Below, piece by piece: positions 27,019 through 36,710 of a stretch of DNA of 64,000 nt. The stretch's first letter is position 1, and every line of letters starts with the position of its first letter. This DNA comes from Akkermansiaceae bacterium (lineage in GTDB: Bacteria > Verrucomicrobiota > Verrucomicrobiia > Verrucomicrobiales > Akkermansiaceae). The stretch covers positions 1-64,000 of the forward strand of contig JAIPKB010000001.1 of assembly GCA_021733795.1 (NCBI GenBank), written 5' to 3'. The notes beneath the pieces were generated by a model. It saw nothing but the letters and a program-made list of their open reading frames with translations. It was not told the origin of the DNA and did no database searches. Both the position numbers and the translations under genes were made by a program.

Positions 27019-28229
27019 TCACTGCAACCCGGGTCTGGCGACCTCGCCGCGCAACTGGGCCTCGCCGCGGTCCTTCTCGTAAACGCCGTAGAAGTTCGAC
27101 GCGGAGTCGAGCCAGACCGTGATGCGGTGCAACTCCTCCGGGCTCAGTTTCACATCATAATGGCCATTTTCAAGGATTTGATAGAGTGTGGCCGCCCTGG
27201 CTCTCGGGGAATCCGACTTCCGGCGTAACCCGCTTCACCGGGGCCATGGCATCATCGTCAGGGATCCGGGGATCAAACATGATGATTGAGCCATACGCCT
27301 GGCCATGATGAGGCGCCGCCGTTTCGATGATCTTCTGGGATCCCGGGACCGCACGCAGATCCATCTCCATGTCGGCGCGTTTCCCTTTCACTGAAAAATT
27401 GCCATGCATCGCACGGGAATCCCGCCCGTTGGGCAATGGGCAGGGATCGAAGTCGTTGAAGGTCCCGTCGGTCAGTTGGCGCAGATGCACACCCTTGGTC
27501 GTGGCCGGGTCGAGCGCAACCTAGAAGTTGTGGTAACAACGCCCCCGCTCCCAGTGCCCGTTGTGGGCATGATCGAGGTGGTCGATATGCCCGCCGTTGC
27601 CGGTGCACTCGACCCACGCGAAGAAAACCGATTTTCCGTCCCACGATAACTCCGGCGACAGGAAGCTACCGCCCATCAGTGGCTTGCACGCGAGTCTCCC
27701 GCTCTCGACCACCGCATGCTCCAGCAGGTCGGAAAGCTGCGGACTCTCGCCAAACGGGTCGCTCAGCACGAACAACCCGCCACCCGGAACCGCGTTGGTT
27801 CCGTAGAATTGGTCACACATGTGGTTGAACGTCGAGCGGTGACGCTTGATGAACAGGATCTTGTCGTAATCCAGCAGCGGGTTGGAAAACGCAATCCGCC
27901 GGCGCAACTCGCAGACTTGGGAAAACAATCCGCACCGCGCCTCCTGGTCAGCGACCTCCGTCGCCGAGGCGCGGTTTTCGAACTCCACCAACTGCTTGGC
28001 CAAATCCCCCATCGCCGGCGCACCCGGCAGGGTCTCGATGTCCTTGAGCAGTGCGCCGGTTCGGCGCAGGACGATGTCGAGCGGATCGCGGTCCGACTTC
28101 GCGATCAACGATGCCGGATGGAAAGTCTCGTCCGGAAACTGGTTGACCTTGGCGGCGCTCTTGAGGTCTTCCGCAAGGGTGTTGTTAGTGCGATGCCGCC
28201 CGGTACGATTGTGTCCCGGTTCGAAGTCG
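27019..28229 (-). pseudogene. decayed HZS-alpha/PD40-type secreted protein
   Basis: Fragments in order read like the hydrazine-synthase-alpha-like proteins of planctomycetes and verrucomicrobia: DYDKILFIKRHRSTFNHM, GGLFVLSDPFG, LSPELSWDGKSVFFAWVEC, then RGRCYHNF followed by an in-frame TAG where relatives have Lys, then LRQLTDGTFNDFDPCPLPNGR. An internal deletion joins that to AMHGNFSVKGKRADMEMD and AAPHHGQAYGSI. A frameshift near 27185 leads to the C-terminal LSPEELHRITVWLDSASNF ending at TGA 27019-27021. The N terminus is missing: the open frame merges upstream with the GH106 remnant. No function expected. Confidence 0.7.
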
Positions 28230-28967
28230 CGCCATTGCCGCGGGTCACCCGATAGGTGCCGGATTTCCACACTAACACCTCACGCCTGGTCTTGACCTCA
28301 CAGTCGGGCAATTGCTGAGGCCAGGGTTCCACCAACACCAGTGCGTCACCCTCCCATGCCTCGAGGCGTTTCGCCCCGCCGTCCGGCAACCGCATCTCCA
28401 CCAGCAGCTTCTTCCGCGTTTTCGGCGCCGGATCGGTTTCCGCCGATTCGTTGTTCCCCCGGATCACGGCCAGGCCGCGCGACAGTTCGCCGCGGACCAA
28501 CGCGGTGACATCCATTCGCCGGGCCGCATCGCCGGGATCACCGTAGGCGGCGGAGACCACCTGCGGAATCGGTCTCACCGTCGCCACAGTCCGCGCATCC
28601 GCCACCGGGATGCCTTTGAGCAGACCGCCGTCAACCGGGTCGCCAGCCGACGCCAGCCGGCCAATATATCCGGCGAAATGGGTGTCGGCCCCGGTCGGCG
28701 AAAGCTTGTCGCACTCCCACCCGGTTCCCTCAGGTGCGGCCGGACCATTGCGTCGGCCGGTATTCACATGGCCCCACCGTCCAGTTGCCCGCCGATGAAA
28801 TGAAACCAGGTCTCGGGATGAACCTCCCGGGCCGGATCGGAAAATGCCGCAGCGTCCGCCGCGCCGAACGCCGGAGGAGCCGCGCCAGCCGCAGGTAGCG
28901 CGAAGACGAGAGCGAATGACAGCCGTGCGAAGGAGTTGCGGCGTGAGCGGGTGATCCGTGGGATCAT
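28230..28967 (-). pseudogene. decayed GH106-like (alpha-L-rhamnosidase) gene
   Basis: An intact start and signal peptide (LSFALVFALPAAGAAPP) lead into PETWFHFIGGQLDGG, then a frameshift near 28775 and an apparent deletion join to GHVNTGRRNGPAAPEG and GWECDKLSPTGADTHF. Those are recognisable GH106 N-terminal blocks, but hundreds of residues between and after them are absent. A later piece (VLVWKSGTYRVTRGNG) resembles the end of the same family. The start ATG overlaps the fructokinase stop (ATGA at 28964-28967), a relic of the operon. Confidence 0.65.
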
Positions 28968-29914
28968 GGATCCGATACGGAACCGATTGGCGGGTTCTCT
29001 CGGCCAGAAGCCATTATGTTAGAAGAGGATTGCGGGACCGCGCCCGGTTGGGAGCACACGAATGCCGCGGTTTGGCAGGCGTGCCGCGCGATGTCTGCCA
29101 GCGGTTTCCCGGCCAGCAAACCGGTGACGAGTGCGGCGGTGAAGGAGTCACCGGCTCCGACCGTATCGCACACCTTGGTTGGGATGCCGGGTTGGTCGAT
29201 CATTTCATGGCGAGACAACAGCAGTGTGCCATTCGCGCCACGGGTCAGGGCGATCACGGCGAGGTCGTAGCGCTCCAGAAGGGCACGCAGCGAAGCCTCC
29301 ACGCCAGCCATGGTTTGGATTTCACAAGCGGCGGTGACGGTGGGTAGCTCGTCGTCGCTGAGTTTGAGGATGCTGCACAGGTTAACCGACTCGCGGATCA
29401 TCGTGTGATCGAAAAACGGTGGGCGCAGATTAACATCGAGCACCCGCGGCACGCCGGCCTCGACCGCCACGGCCAGGGCTCGGCGGATGGTGCCGCGGGT
29501 CACGGCCTCGCGCTGGGCAAGGGTTCCGAAGTACAGCATGTTCGCCGTGGGAATGCTCGCGGCGAGTGAGTCCGACCATGCGATGTTGTCCCAGGCGGCA
29601 CCCTTTGTGATGGCGAAGACCGGCTTGCCGGCGGAATCAAGGCTCACCGCCACCGCCCCGGTCGGCAGGTTGGCAACATCCTGAAGCAAGGCGGTATCCA
29701 CACCCAGTGAGGTTAGGATTTCCCGCGCTTGGCGGCCATAAGCATCCTGCCCGACCGCGCTGACGATGGAGACCCGCGCCCCCAGGGAGACCGCGTGGCA
29801 GGCGAAATTCGCCGGGGCACCGCCGAAACTCGGTCCAGCTGGGAATAGGTCCCACAGCACCTCGCCCAAACTGATCACCAGAGGTTGCGGATTGCTTGAG
29901 GGTTTCATGTTCAT
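28964..29914 (-). CDS. fructokinase, PfkB family
   Basis: A 316-residue sugar kinase, expected to phosphorylate fructose released by the neighbouring GH32 enzymes. It has the N-terminal GGAPANFACHAVSLG sugar-binding motif (about 26-40) and the PfkB signature DTVGAGDSFTAAL with catalytic Asp256. Length fits. I use the ATG at 29914, which overlaps the stop of the GH172 remnant; an ATG two codons later (29908) also works. Order in the operon is GH32, GH172 remnant, fructokinase, GH106 remnant, all minus strand with overlapping starts and stops. Confidence 0.88.
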   Translation of the reverse strand: MNMKPSSNPQPLVISLGEVLWDLFPAGPSFGGAPANFACHAVSLGARVSIVSAVGQDAYGRQAREILTSLGVDTALLQDVANLPTGAVAVSLDSAGKPVFAITKGAAWDNIAWSDSLAASIPTANMLYFGTLAQREAVTRGTIRRALAVAVEAGVPRVLDVNLRPPFFDHTMIRESVNLCSILKLSDDELPTVTAACEIQTMAGVEASLRALLERYDLAVIALTRGANGTLLLSRHEMIDQPGIPTKVCDTVGAGDSFTAALVTGLLAGKPLADIARHACQTAAFVCSQPGAVPQSSSNIMASGRENPPIGSVSDP

Positions 29915-30390
29915 GGTTTCTCTAACATCACACAGTCGGGGCCTGAGAAATACCTCGCGCCGGTTGAGGCGGCATTGGCGCCGGCGACCTCGGCGCACAG
30001 CTTGAACCTGCCGTCGAGTGGCGCGAACACCCCCAGCACGAATGGCTTGGCCGGCTGCACGGCGTCCGCGTGGCAGTCCAGCATGGCCATGAGCGGCCGG
30101 TCGTTGACCCGAAAACGCAGGATGCCGTCGAGGTTGCGCGTGCGGATGAACTGGTTCTGGTCGCTGTTGGCGAACCAACCCGGTTGGTCCGGTGCAACCG
30201 TGCCGCGGTCGTAGCTGCTGGCCTGCCTGCAGGTGAATTCCGGCTGCGGCCAGCGCGCGACTGCGCCAAAATCCATCATCTCGACAAGCAGTGAATTCAG
30301 GGTGACGTCAGCGTGCAAATGCACGGTTGCGACGACTGCCGCTGAAAATGCGGCGGTCCCGACTCCTGGCATCGAAAACACGCCTGTCAT
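29911..30390 (-). pseudogene. GH172 (DUF2961) gene with a large in-frame internal deletion
   Basis: The 159-residue frame begins with a signal-like stretch and the DUF2961 N-terminal blocks MDFGAVARWP and SSYDRGTVAPDQPGWFANSD, then passes straight to what look like C-terminal blocks (LRFRVNDRPL, FVLGVFAPLDGRFKLCAEVAGANAAS). A full DUF2961 enzyme is several hundred residues, so about two thirds of the gene is missing, yet the frame and the ATGA overlap with fructokinase are kept. GH172 members act on fructans and related glycans, which fits the locus. Probably inactive. Confidence 0.6.
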
Positions 30391-30415
30391 CTTTGAAGGA
30401 ATTGGGAGATTCCGG

Positions 30416-32560
30416 TCAGCGGGGCTTCCACGCCGAGCGCAGTTCGTGAACTTCCAGCGAGTTCATTTTCACCGTGCCGCCCTTGGCTTGGAGTCCGAGG
30501 GTTAGATCCGCCGCCGGTGGATGGAACGACACCGGCACATAAGTCAGGCCGTCGCTGGCGAAGACCTCCAGTCCGGTGCGGTCACAGAAGATGGTGAGGC
30601 GTTGTCTGCCGTCGCGGAGGGGAGCGGGTGCCCGCAGGCCGTTCACGTTCAACTCCTGTTTCCTGGCGTCATAGGAAACCGTCGCGCCGCGGACGGTGAA
30701 TACCACTTCTTCGGCATCCCCCGGATCGAACTCGGCACGCAGTTCGATCAATTCGGCATTCACCTTGGAGAGTGGATTGGTGCCACCGGCCTCCAAGGTG
30801 AACGGGCCGGATTTGTGCGACTTCGCGCGCAGCACCGCCAGTTCCTTCACCGGCGTCCACGTCTGGCGCGGGCCATCAGGAGTGGAAATCAGTTTCAGTT
30901 CCTGCGGGATGGACATGGACTGGTTGAACGGCATGCCAGGTGTTTCCGTCCTCAGCCAGCCTATCTGGATGCGACGGCCGTCGGTTTTGGGGAGGTCGCT
31001 GAATGTTTGTGCCGCATAGCAGCAGTTGCCGGAAGGCCCGGGAAGCTTCGCCGTCTCCGGGGTGAAGCTGGTGCCGTCAAACGACCCGACCATGTATTCG
31101 CCACTGGCGGCGGTGAGCACCCATTTCCGGTTCGCGGCATCGCCGTCGACCGGGAGTTCGTAGAATTCCGGGCATTCAAACAAGCCATCCGTCTTGCTCA
31201 TGTAGGTCCATGCTTTCAAGTCCGGCGAACTGAGAAAATGGATGGTGTGGACGCCGTTCAATTCCACGTAGAGGCACATCACCCATTTCTTCGTCGGTTC
31301 ATGCCAGATCACTTTCGGGTCGCGGTTGCCGCCGGTGATTTGTTTCACGATCGGATTGCCCGCGAACTTGGTGTAGTTGCGGCCATCGGTGCTGTAGGCG
31401 AGGCACTGCACCGTGGGATTTCCCGCCGCCGTATAGAACAACACCTGGGCCGGATGCCCCGGCTTGCCGAAGCCACTGGTGTTGGCCCAATCCACCACGG
31501 CACCTCCGCTGAACATCGGCCCGAAGGCGTCGGGTGCGAGTGCGTCGGGCAGTTCCTGCCAGTGGACCAGGTCACGGCTGACCGCGTGCCCCCAGTGCAT
31601 GTTGCCCCAGTCCCAGCCATATGGATTGTGTTGGAAAAACAGATGATACTCGCCATTGAAAAAGACCAACCCGTTCGGGTCGTTGTTCCAACCGCGGCGG
31701 GGCGAGAAATGGAACTGCCCGCGGAGGGGTTCACGGTAAAGCTTCTCTGCCCCCTTGAGCGTGTCGCTTTGCTCAATCATCGCCAGCACCGGGGAGTTCT
31801 CCAACAGCTTGTCCACCCGCAACGTCAGGGTCTTCCCCCGCCAGGCGCTGACGTCCATAAACGCCCACCAGTCCGGCTCCGCACCCGCCAGTTCGATGAC
31901 GTTTTTGACCTCGACGCGACCATCCACCAGCACGGTGACCTCATGTTTGCCCGCGCCCTTTTTGATCGGGATGTTGAGATACCGTTGGGTGATCTTGAAT
32001 TGGCGTTCCGCGTTCGCGACCAGGCCGGGCTGTTTGCGATCAGTCTGCACGATTTGGTCCACATTGAGATGGCCCCAGCCACCGGTGGCCTCATCAACGA
32101 TCTGGAGAACCGCCATTTTGCCGCTGAATTCGCCCACCTCCCATTGGCCCGGCTGCAGGCTCTCGCTGCCGCCGGGTTGGGTGTTGGGACCGGTGGCGGT
32201 GCGGACGGGGCTGCCGTCCACCAGCAGGTTGATGCAGGTTTTTCCGGGCCAGCCGCCGCCGCCGATCAGGAAACCGAGGAATTTCCGGGTGATCTTGAAC
32301 TCGGGCGAGGTGAGCGTGCCAGTGGAGCCATCCCCCTGATGAAAGGAGTTGACCAGGCCCTTGCCCTGGAATTCCGCCACTGACATCTGACCTGGCAACG
32401 TGCCCTGGGCCGGACCGGAGCCGAAGGCCTCACCGGTGGTTTTCCATGCTCCGTAGTCCGCCCCTTCGAAATCGGCGATGAGGATGTCATCCGCGGCCCG
32501 CAGGCCGGGTGTGGTCAGTGCCGCAAGGCACAGCAAGGTGGTCGATAGTGTGTTTTTCAT
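30416..32560 (-). CDS. secreted GH32 fructan hydrolase (levanase/fructanase type) with two N-terminal modules
   Basis: A 714-residue enzyme with a signal peptide (to about residue 22). Residues 25-175 and about 180-265 are beta-rich modules found before verrucomicrobial GH32 domains. The catalytic domain starts near 275. Its three acidic residues are visible: nucleophile Asp294 in WNNDPNG, the transition-state stabiliser in RDP (413-415), and acid/base Glu462 in FECPEF. A C-terminal beta-sandwich closes the protein. It hydrolyses beta-fructofuranoside bonds; linkage preference cannot be read here. First gene of the minus-strand fructan operon. Confidence 0.9.
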   Translation of the reverse strand: MKNTLSTTLLCLAALTTPGLRAADDILIADFEGADYGAWKTTGEAFGSGPAQGTLPGQMSVAEFQGKGLVNSFHQGDGSTGTLTSPEFKITRKFLGFLIGGGGWPGKTCINLLVDGSPVRTATGPNTQPGGSESLQPGQWEVGEFSGKMAVLQIVDEATGGWGHLNVDQIVQTDRKQPGLVANAERQFKITQRYLNIPIKKGAGKHEVTVLVDGRVEVKNVIELAGAEPDWWAFMDVSAWRGKTLTLRVDKLLENSPVLAMIEQSDTLKGAEKLYREPLRGQFHFSPRRGWNNDPNGLVFFNGEYHLFFQHNPYGWDWGNMHWGHAVSRDLVHWQELPDALAPDAFGPMFSGGAVVDWANTSGFGKPGHPAQVLFYTAAGNPTVQCLAYSTDGRNYTKFAGNPIVKQITGGNRDPKVIWHEPTKKWVMCLYVELNGVHTIHFLSSPDLKAWTYMSKTDGLFECPEFYELPVDGDAANRKWVLTAASGEYMVGSFDGTSFTPETAKLPGPSGNCCYAAQTFSDLPKTDGRRIQIGWLRTETPGMPFNQSMSIPQELKLISTPDGPRQTWTPVKELAVLRAKSHKSGPFTLEAGGTNPLSKVNAELIELRAEFDPGDAEEVVFTVRGATVSYDARKQELNVNGLRAPAPLRDGRQRLTIFCDRTGLEVFASDGLTYVPVSFHPPAADLTLGLQAKGGTVKMNSLEVHELRSAWKPR

Positions 32561-32708
32561 GAGGAAGTGGAATTGCCGACGGCAGCACCGCCAGGATACA
32601 CGGAGCATTCCGGCGGGCCAGTAAAATGATCCTGAGAGAGGAAGACACCCCGGCGATTCATCCCTCCGCCAACCGGCATCCCGATCGACGGAGGGTGGAG
32701 CGCGCCGC

Positions 32709-35700
32709 TCAGGGCAGGATCGCCCGGAGACGCGCGAACAAGCTGCCGCCGGGGGCGAGGGTGGCGGGGATGTGGACGGTTACCGCGTCGGGGGCGGGAC
32801 CTTCATCCACTAGGACAGAGACTCCATTGGGATCCACCACGCTGGATTGTTCAACTGTGACCTCGCTCCAAGGGTCCTCGAGTGTGTCGCTCCATTCGAC
32901 CGCCAGGGTGGCGATCCCAAGCGAGGTCTCTTCGCGGGTGAAGGTCAGGGTGAGGCCATCCTGAGCGCTTCCCGCAACCCTGACGAGCGGTTCAGCTTCC
33001 GCCGCGAGAGGGTTGCCGCCGAGAATCCATTCCAAACCGTTGTCAATGCCGTCCAGATCCGGGTCCGCGTCAAACGCCGGATCCTTGCCGGAGGAACCGT
33101 CGAGACCTTTTCCGGTGGCCCAGTCGTCATAGGGATCGACAGTGGTGGAGGTCAGCGTGACACAGGAAAAGTCGGCATAACTCAGGGTGAAGGTATTCGC
33201 GCCCACCGTGACCGATGATCCTTCGGGATAGCCGACAAAGGTCCCGGTCAGGATCGCGCCAGAATAATCCAGGATGATCAGCGGAGGGCTGCCTGCCGGA
33301 ATGATGCCGACACCCACTTCAGAGAACGAGACGTGGGCACCGCGGATGTCGACGTTACCGTAGGCGGACAATTCGTCGGCATTATCGAAGGTGCTGTCGA
33401 TCTCCAGGACAAGGGTGGAGCCACTCTCGAAGGTGACCGCCCCGGAATAGAAGACGCCGATCCCGCCGATCCCCGGGGCGATGGCCGCGTCGGCAGCCAC
33501 GGTGATGGTGGAGGTCTCAAGATTGCCGGTGCCGCCGAGTGCCCCTTCGCTGACCGTGGTGGGCCCGCTGTAGCTGTTAAAGCCGGTGAGGACCAAGGTC
33601 CCGGTGCCGGTCTTGTGAAGTCCGCCGGTGCCGCCGAGGCCACCCCCGAGGGAAATCGTGTGATCGGCGGTATCGAAGGTCATCGCCTCACCCGAAGCGG
33701 TTAGATCCATCGCCATCGAGGAGTTCCAATCGGCCGCCGCCGCGATCGTGCCGCCAGCCAGATTGATTTCGTAAAGTCCGCTGTTGGAAGTGATGCCGCC
33801 GGCACCGATGGTCATCACGCCGCCCGTGAGGGTGTAGGTCCCGGTACCAGTCGTTGTATTGGCCCCCAAATCCAACTGGCGGGTGTTGATCGTGCCGCCG
33901 GTCTGGGTAAGATGGGTGGTGATCGGGCCGAGGGCGAGGGCGAGCCGCATGTTGCTCATTTCCAGGGTTCCGCCATTGATGTCGTAAGTGGCGGTGGTCG
34001 CGGACGACCCGGCGCTGGCACCAATGAACGCGACATCCCGGTTTGGCGGGTTGTAGGTCACGGTGCCGCCGTTCTGGATCACCGCGCCGCTGCCGCCATC
34101 CCGCCCGATCACCCAGGCATCGGCCAATGCGCTGATCATGTTCAACGACCCGCCGGGTTCGATCGTCAGGCTTGAATCCGCAAACGGGAAATTGCCAATC
34201 CAGACGAACGCGCCGGATCCGCCGATCGTGGTGGGACCGGTAATGGTGACGTTGCCGTTGGTGGTCACCATGCCGACAAACGAATTATCGCCACCCAAGG
34301 TTGCGGAGCCGGCGTTGACATTGAGCCCACCACCGGCCGCGATGGTGCCGTTCAGAGCCAGCGCTCCATCATCGACCACAACGGCGGAACCGAAGGCCGC
34401 CGTTCCGTTCAGGGTGAGGGATCCGCTGCCGGACTTGAGCAATCCGCCGGAGCGTTCAATGGCGCCGACGCCACCGAGGGTGTAGTTCTTCGTGCTGTTG
34501 GTGGCGGTGAGTGATGCGGTGGCCACGGTGGCGGGGATGTTCAGCGCCGGCGAGTCGGAACCGGTGTCGTCGAAGGTCACTGGATCGCCACCAACGAACG
34601 CGGTGCCCCCTGCCCCGGCATCCCAGTTGGCGGAGGCGAAATCCCAGTTGTTGTCAATCGCATCGCCGAGCCAGACCAATTCCCGCCGACTGGTGCCAAA
34701 CACCACGTCCGACCATGACTGGCCGATGCGGATCTCGTCGTGGGTCACCGTGCGCCCGTTCACCCACGCCGCAAGGGAAAGGCCGTTGAACGACATATCC
34801 GAGGCGGCCAGTTGGGTTAACGTGGCGGTGGCCGGTTCGGTGGCGGAAAGCGGGTTCTGATAGACATATACGTCGTCATTGCCGGGTTTGAAGTCGATAC
34901 GAACGACATAGAGATTCACGCCGGTACTGCCGGGGCCGATGAGGGTTTGGAAGCCTCCGGTACGCAGGTTGACGATGGGGTTCCCGGTGTCGTTGCCGAT
35001 CCCGCCAATCCGGCCGGGGTCACCTAGCTGGCCGCGGTGGAACTCGAACTCGTAAAAGTAGCTCGTTCCGTTGGGTTGCTGGAGAAAGCTGACATACAGC
35101 GTTTTGCCGTCCGCTCCGATGTTGCCGCTCTCATCGACGTATCCCGCCGCCCCGATGCGGCCACCGATGGTGGTATCCAACAAGCGTCCGTCCCGTTGTT
35201 CGGTGGGGGTGAAGGCGGAGTTGCCGAGGGATTCCGCGTCGAAGCCATTGGGAGCGTTCGTTCCCGCCTCGAGGTTTCCTGGCTGCACATTGACCCCGCC
35301 CGCGTTGATGTTCGTCCATGGCGCGCCCCAGCCGAGGCCTCCGGATTTCCCTGGCAGGTTGCCGGCTCCGGCATCATAATCAAACCCCTCGTAGACCAGC
35401 AAACCCGGCGGCGTTGCCAGCACCACCACATGAGCCGCACCGCTCGTCGCCGTGTCTTCCGAATTGGTGGCGGTCAGGTGGTAATCGGCGGCGTCCGACA
35501 GGTTCACGTTGGTCAGGGTGAGTGTGGCATGGGTTTCCCCATCCATGAGGGTGTCCCCCTTGAACCACTGGTAGGTCGGCAGCGGTTGGCCGCTGGCAGC
35601 GGCGGTCAGCACGATGGTGCTGCTCTCGTAGCTGGTTACGGAGGACCGCGGCTGGCTGGTGATGACGGGCGCAGCGATTGGCGGCACGGTGACATCCGCC

Positions 35701-36479
35701 CACGACTCACCGAGGCGGAGTTCGTCATGCGCCACGGTGCGGCCGTTGTTGAAGGCACCGAACGAGATGCCGTTGAACGACATGTCCGCAGCCGCCAGCT
35801 TGGTCAGCGTGGGAACCCCCGGTTCGGTGGTTGAGGTGGGGTTCATATAGACATAAACATCATCATTGCCCGCCTTGAAATCGATTCGCACCACATAAAA
35901 ATTGACCTCCGTGCTGCCGGCACCGATGACCGTATGGGTGCCGTTGGGAGCACGCAGGTTCACATTGTCGCCCCCCTGGTCGTTGCCAATGCCGCCGATG
36001 CGGCCGCCATCACCCAGGTCATCGCGATGGAACTCGAATTCGTAGTAATTACTCGTCCCGTTGGGCTGTTGCATGAAACTGAGATAGAGCGTGGTGCCAT
36101 CGGCGCCAATCCGGCCGGCTCCATCGCGGTAACCGCGTGAACCGAACGGACCGCTGGCGGAGGTGTCCAGTTTCCGTCCGATCCGTCGTTGGTTTGGCAG
36201 GTTGCAACTGTTGCCGAGCGAGCGGAGGTCGTAACCTGCGGGTGCGCTGGTGCCTGCGGCAAGGCTGGTGGTCACCAGCTCGGCACTGCCGTTGTTGACC
36301 GTCTGCCAAACACCGCCCCAACCTGACCCGCCGTTCTGGCCGGATAGAGTTGCGGTGCCGGTGGGGTAATCGAACCCTTCGTAGGCCATCTGCGCGGCCT
36401 GCGAACCGGCGGGGAACAGCAGCAAGCCGACCAGCAGGGCGGCGAATTCTGCATTGATTCTTGGAGTGGTTTGTTTCAT
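32709..36479 (-). CDS. secreted adhesin-like protein with autotransporter-associated beta-strand repeats
   Basis: A 1256-residue exported protein: signal peptide (to about residue 29), a lectin-like module starting YEGFDYPTG, an Ig-like domain (PVITSQPRSSVTSYESS, about 240-320), a second lectin-like module starting YEGFDYDAG, then repeats such as GGLLKSGSGSLTLNGT and LHKTGTGTLVLTGF that are autotransporter-associated beta-strand repeats. It ends in a roughly 130-residue C-terminal module (LDGSSGKDPAFDADPDLD, then GNPLAAEAE, finally LFARLRAILP) shared with two other proteins in this window. No autotransporter barrel is present, so export uses another route. Surface glycan binding is inferred from the lectin-like modules and the GH neighbours. 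Confidence 0.85.
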   Translation of the reverse strand: MKQTTPRINAEFAALLVGLLLFPAGSQAAQMAYEGFDYPTGTATLSGQNGGSGWGGVWQTVNNGSAELVTTSLAAGTSAPAGYDLRSLGNSCNLPNQRRIGRKLDTSASGPFGSRGYRDGAGRIGADGTTLYLSFMQQPNGTSNYYEFEFHRDDLGDGGRIGGIGNDQGGDNVNLRAPNGTHTVIGAGSTEVNFYVVRIDFKAGNDDVYVYMNPTSTTEPGVPTLTKLAAADMSFNGISFGAFNNGRTVAHDELRLGESWADVTVPPIAAPVITSQPRSSVTSYESSTIVLTAAASGQPLPTYQWFKGDTLMDGETHATLTLTNVNLSDAADYHLTATNSEDTATSGAAHVVVLATPPGLLVYEGFDYDAGAGNLPGKSGGLGWGAPWTNINAGGVNVQPGNLEAGTNAPNGFDAESLGNSAFTPTEQRDGRLLDTTIGGRIGAAGYVDESGNIGADGKTLYVSFLQQPNGTSYFYEFEFHRGQLGDPGRIGGIGNDTGNPIVNLRTGGFQTLIGPGSTGVNLYVVRIDFKPGNDDVYVYQNPLSATEPATATLTQLAASDMSFNGLSLAAWVNGRTVTHDEIRIGQSWSDVVFGTSRRELVWLGDAIDNNWDFASANWDAGAGGTAFVGGDPVTFDDTGSDSPALNIPATVATASLTATNSTKNYTLGGVGAIERSGGLLKSGSGSLTLNGTAAFGSAVVVDDGALALNGTIAAGGGLNVNAGSATLGGDNSFVGMVTTNGNVTITGPTTIGGSGAFVWIGNFPFADSSLTIEPGGSLNMISALADAWVIGRDGGSGAVIQNGGTVTYNPPNRDVAFIGASAGSSATTATYDINGGTLEMSNMRLALALGPITTHLTQTGGTINTRQLDLGANTTTGTGTYTLTGGVMTIGAGGITSNSGLYEINLAGGTIAAAADWNSSMAMDLTASGEAMTFDTADHTISLGGGLGGTGGLHKTGTGTLVLTGFNSYSGPTTVSEGALGGTGNLETSTITVAADAAIAPGIGGIGVFYSGAVTFESGSTLVLEIDSTFDNADELSAYGNVDIRGAHVSFSEVGVGIIPAGSPPLIILDYSGAILTGTFVGYPEGSSVTVGANTFTLSYADFSCVTLTSTTVDPYDDWATGKGLDGSSGKDPAFDADPDLDGIDNGLEWILGGNPLAAEAEPLVRVAGSAQDGLTLTFTREETSLGIATLAVEWSDTLEDPWSEVTVEQSSVVDPNGVSVLVDEGPAPDAVTVHIPATLAPGGSLFARLRAILP

Positions 36480-36710
36480 GGTTGGTGGTGGAGGGTCGAG
36501 ATTGGAGTCGCGGCGAGGGAGCGGATACGGAAACCCGGATCGCGCCCCTCGATTGAAGAAGCGGCCCCCAGAAGTCGATAATGCCCCGACCGGAACAACG
36601 AAATAATGGCAGTGCCTGCTGTTTTCTGTCATGTCAGGTTAGTTGGTGGTCATTACAGATTCGCACGGCGACGGGCGCTCTGGCTCGATGCAGCAGGTTC
36701 AAAACCCAGT

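Noticed and set aside
30521-32383. 620-residue plus-strand open frame
   Set aside because: Antisense to the GH32 enzyme, whose catalytic residues are all present on the minus strand.
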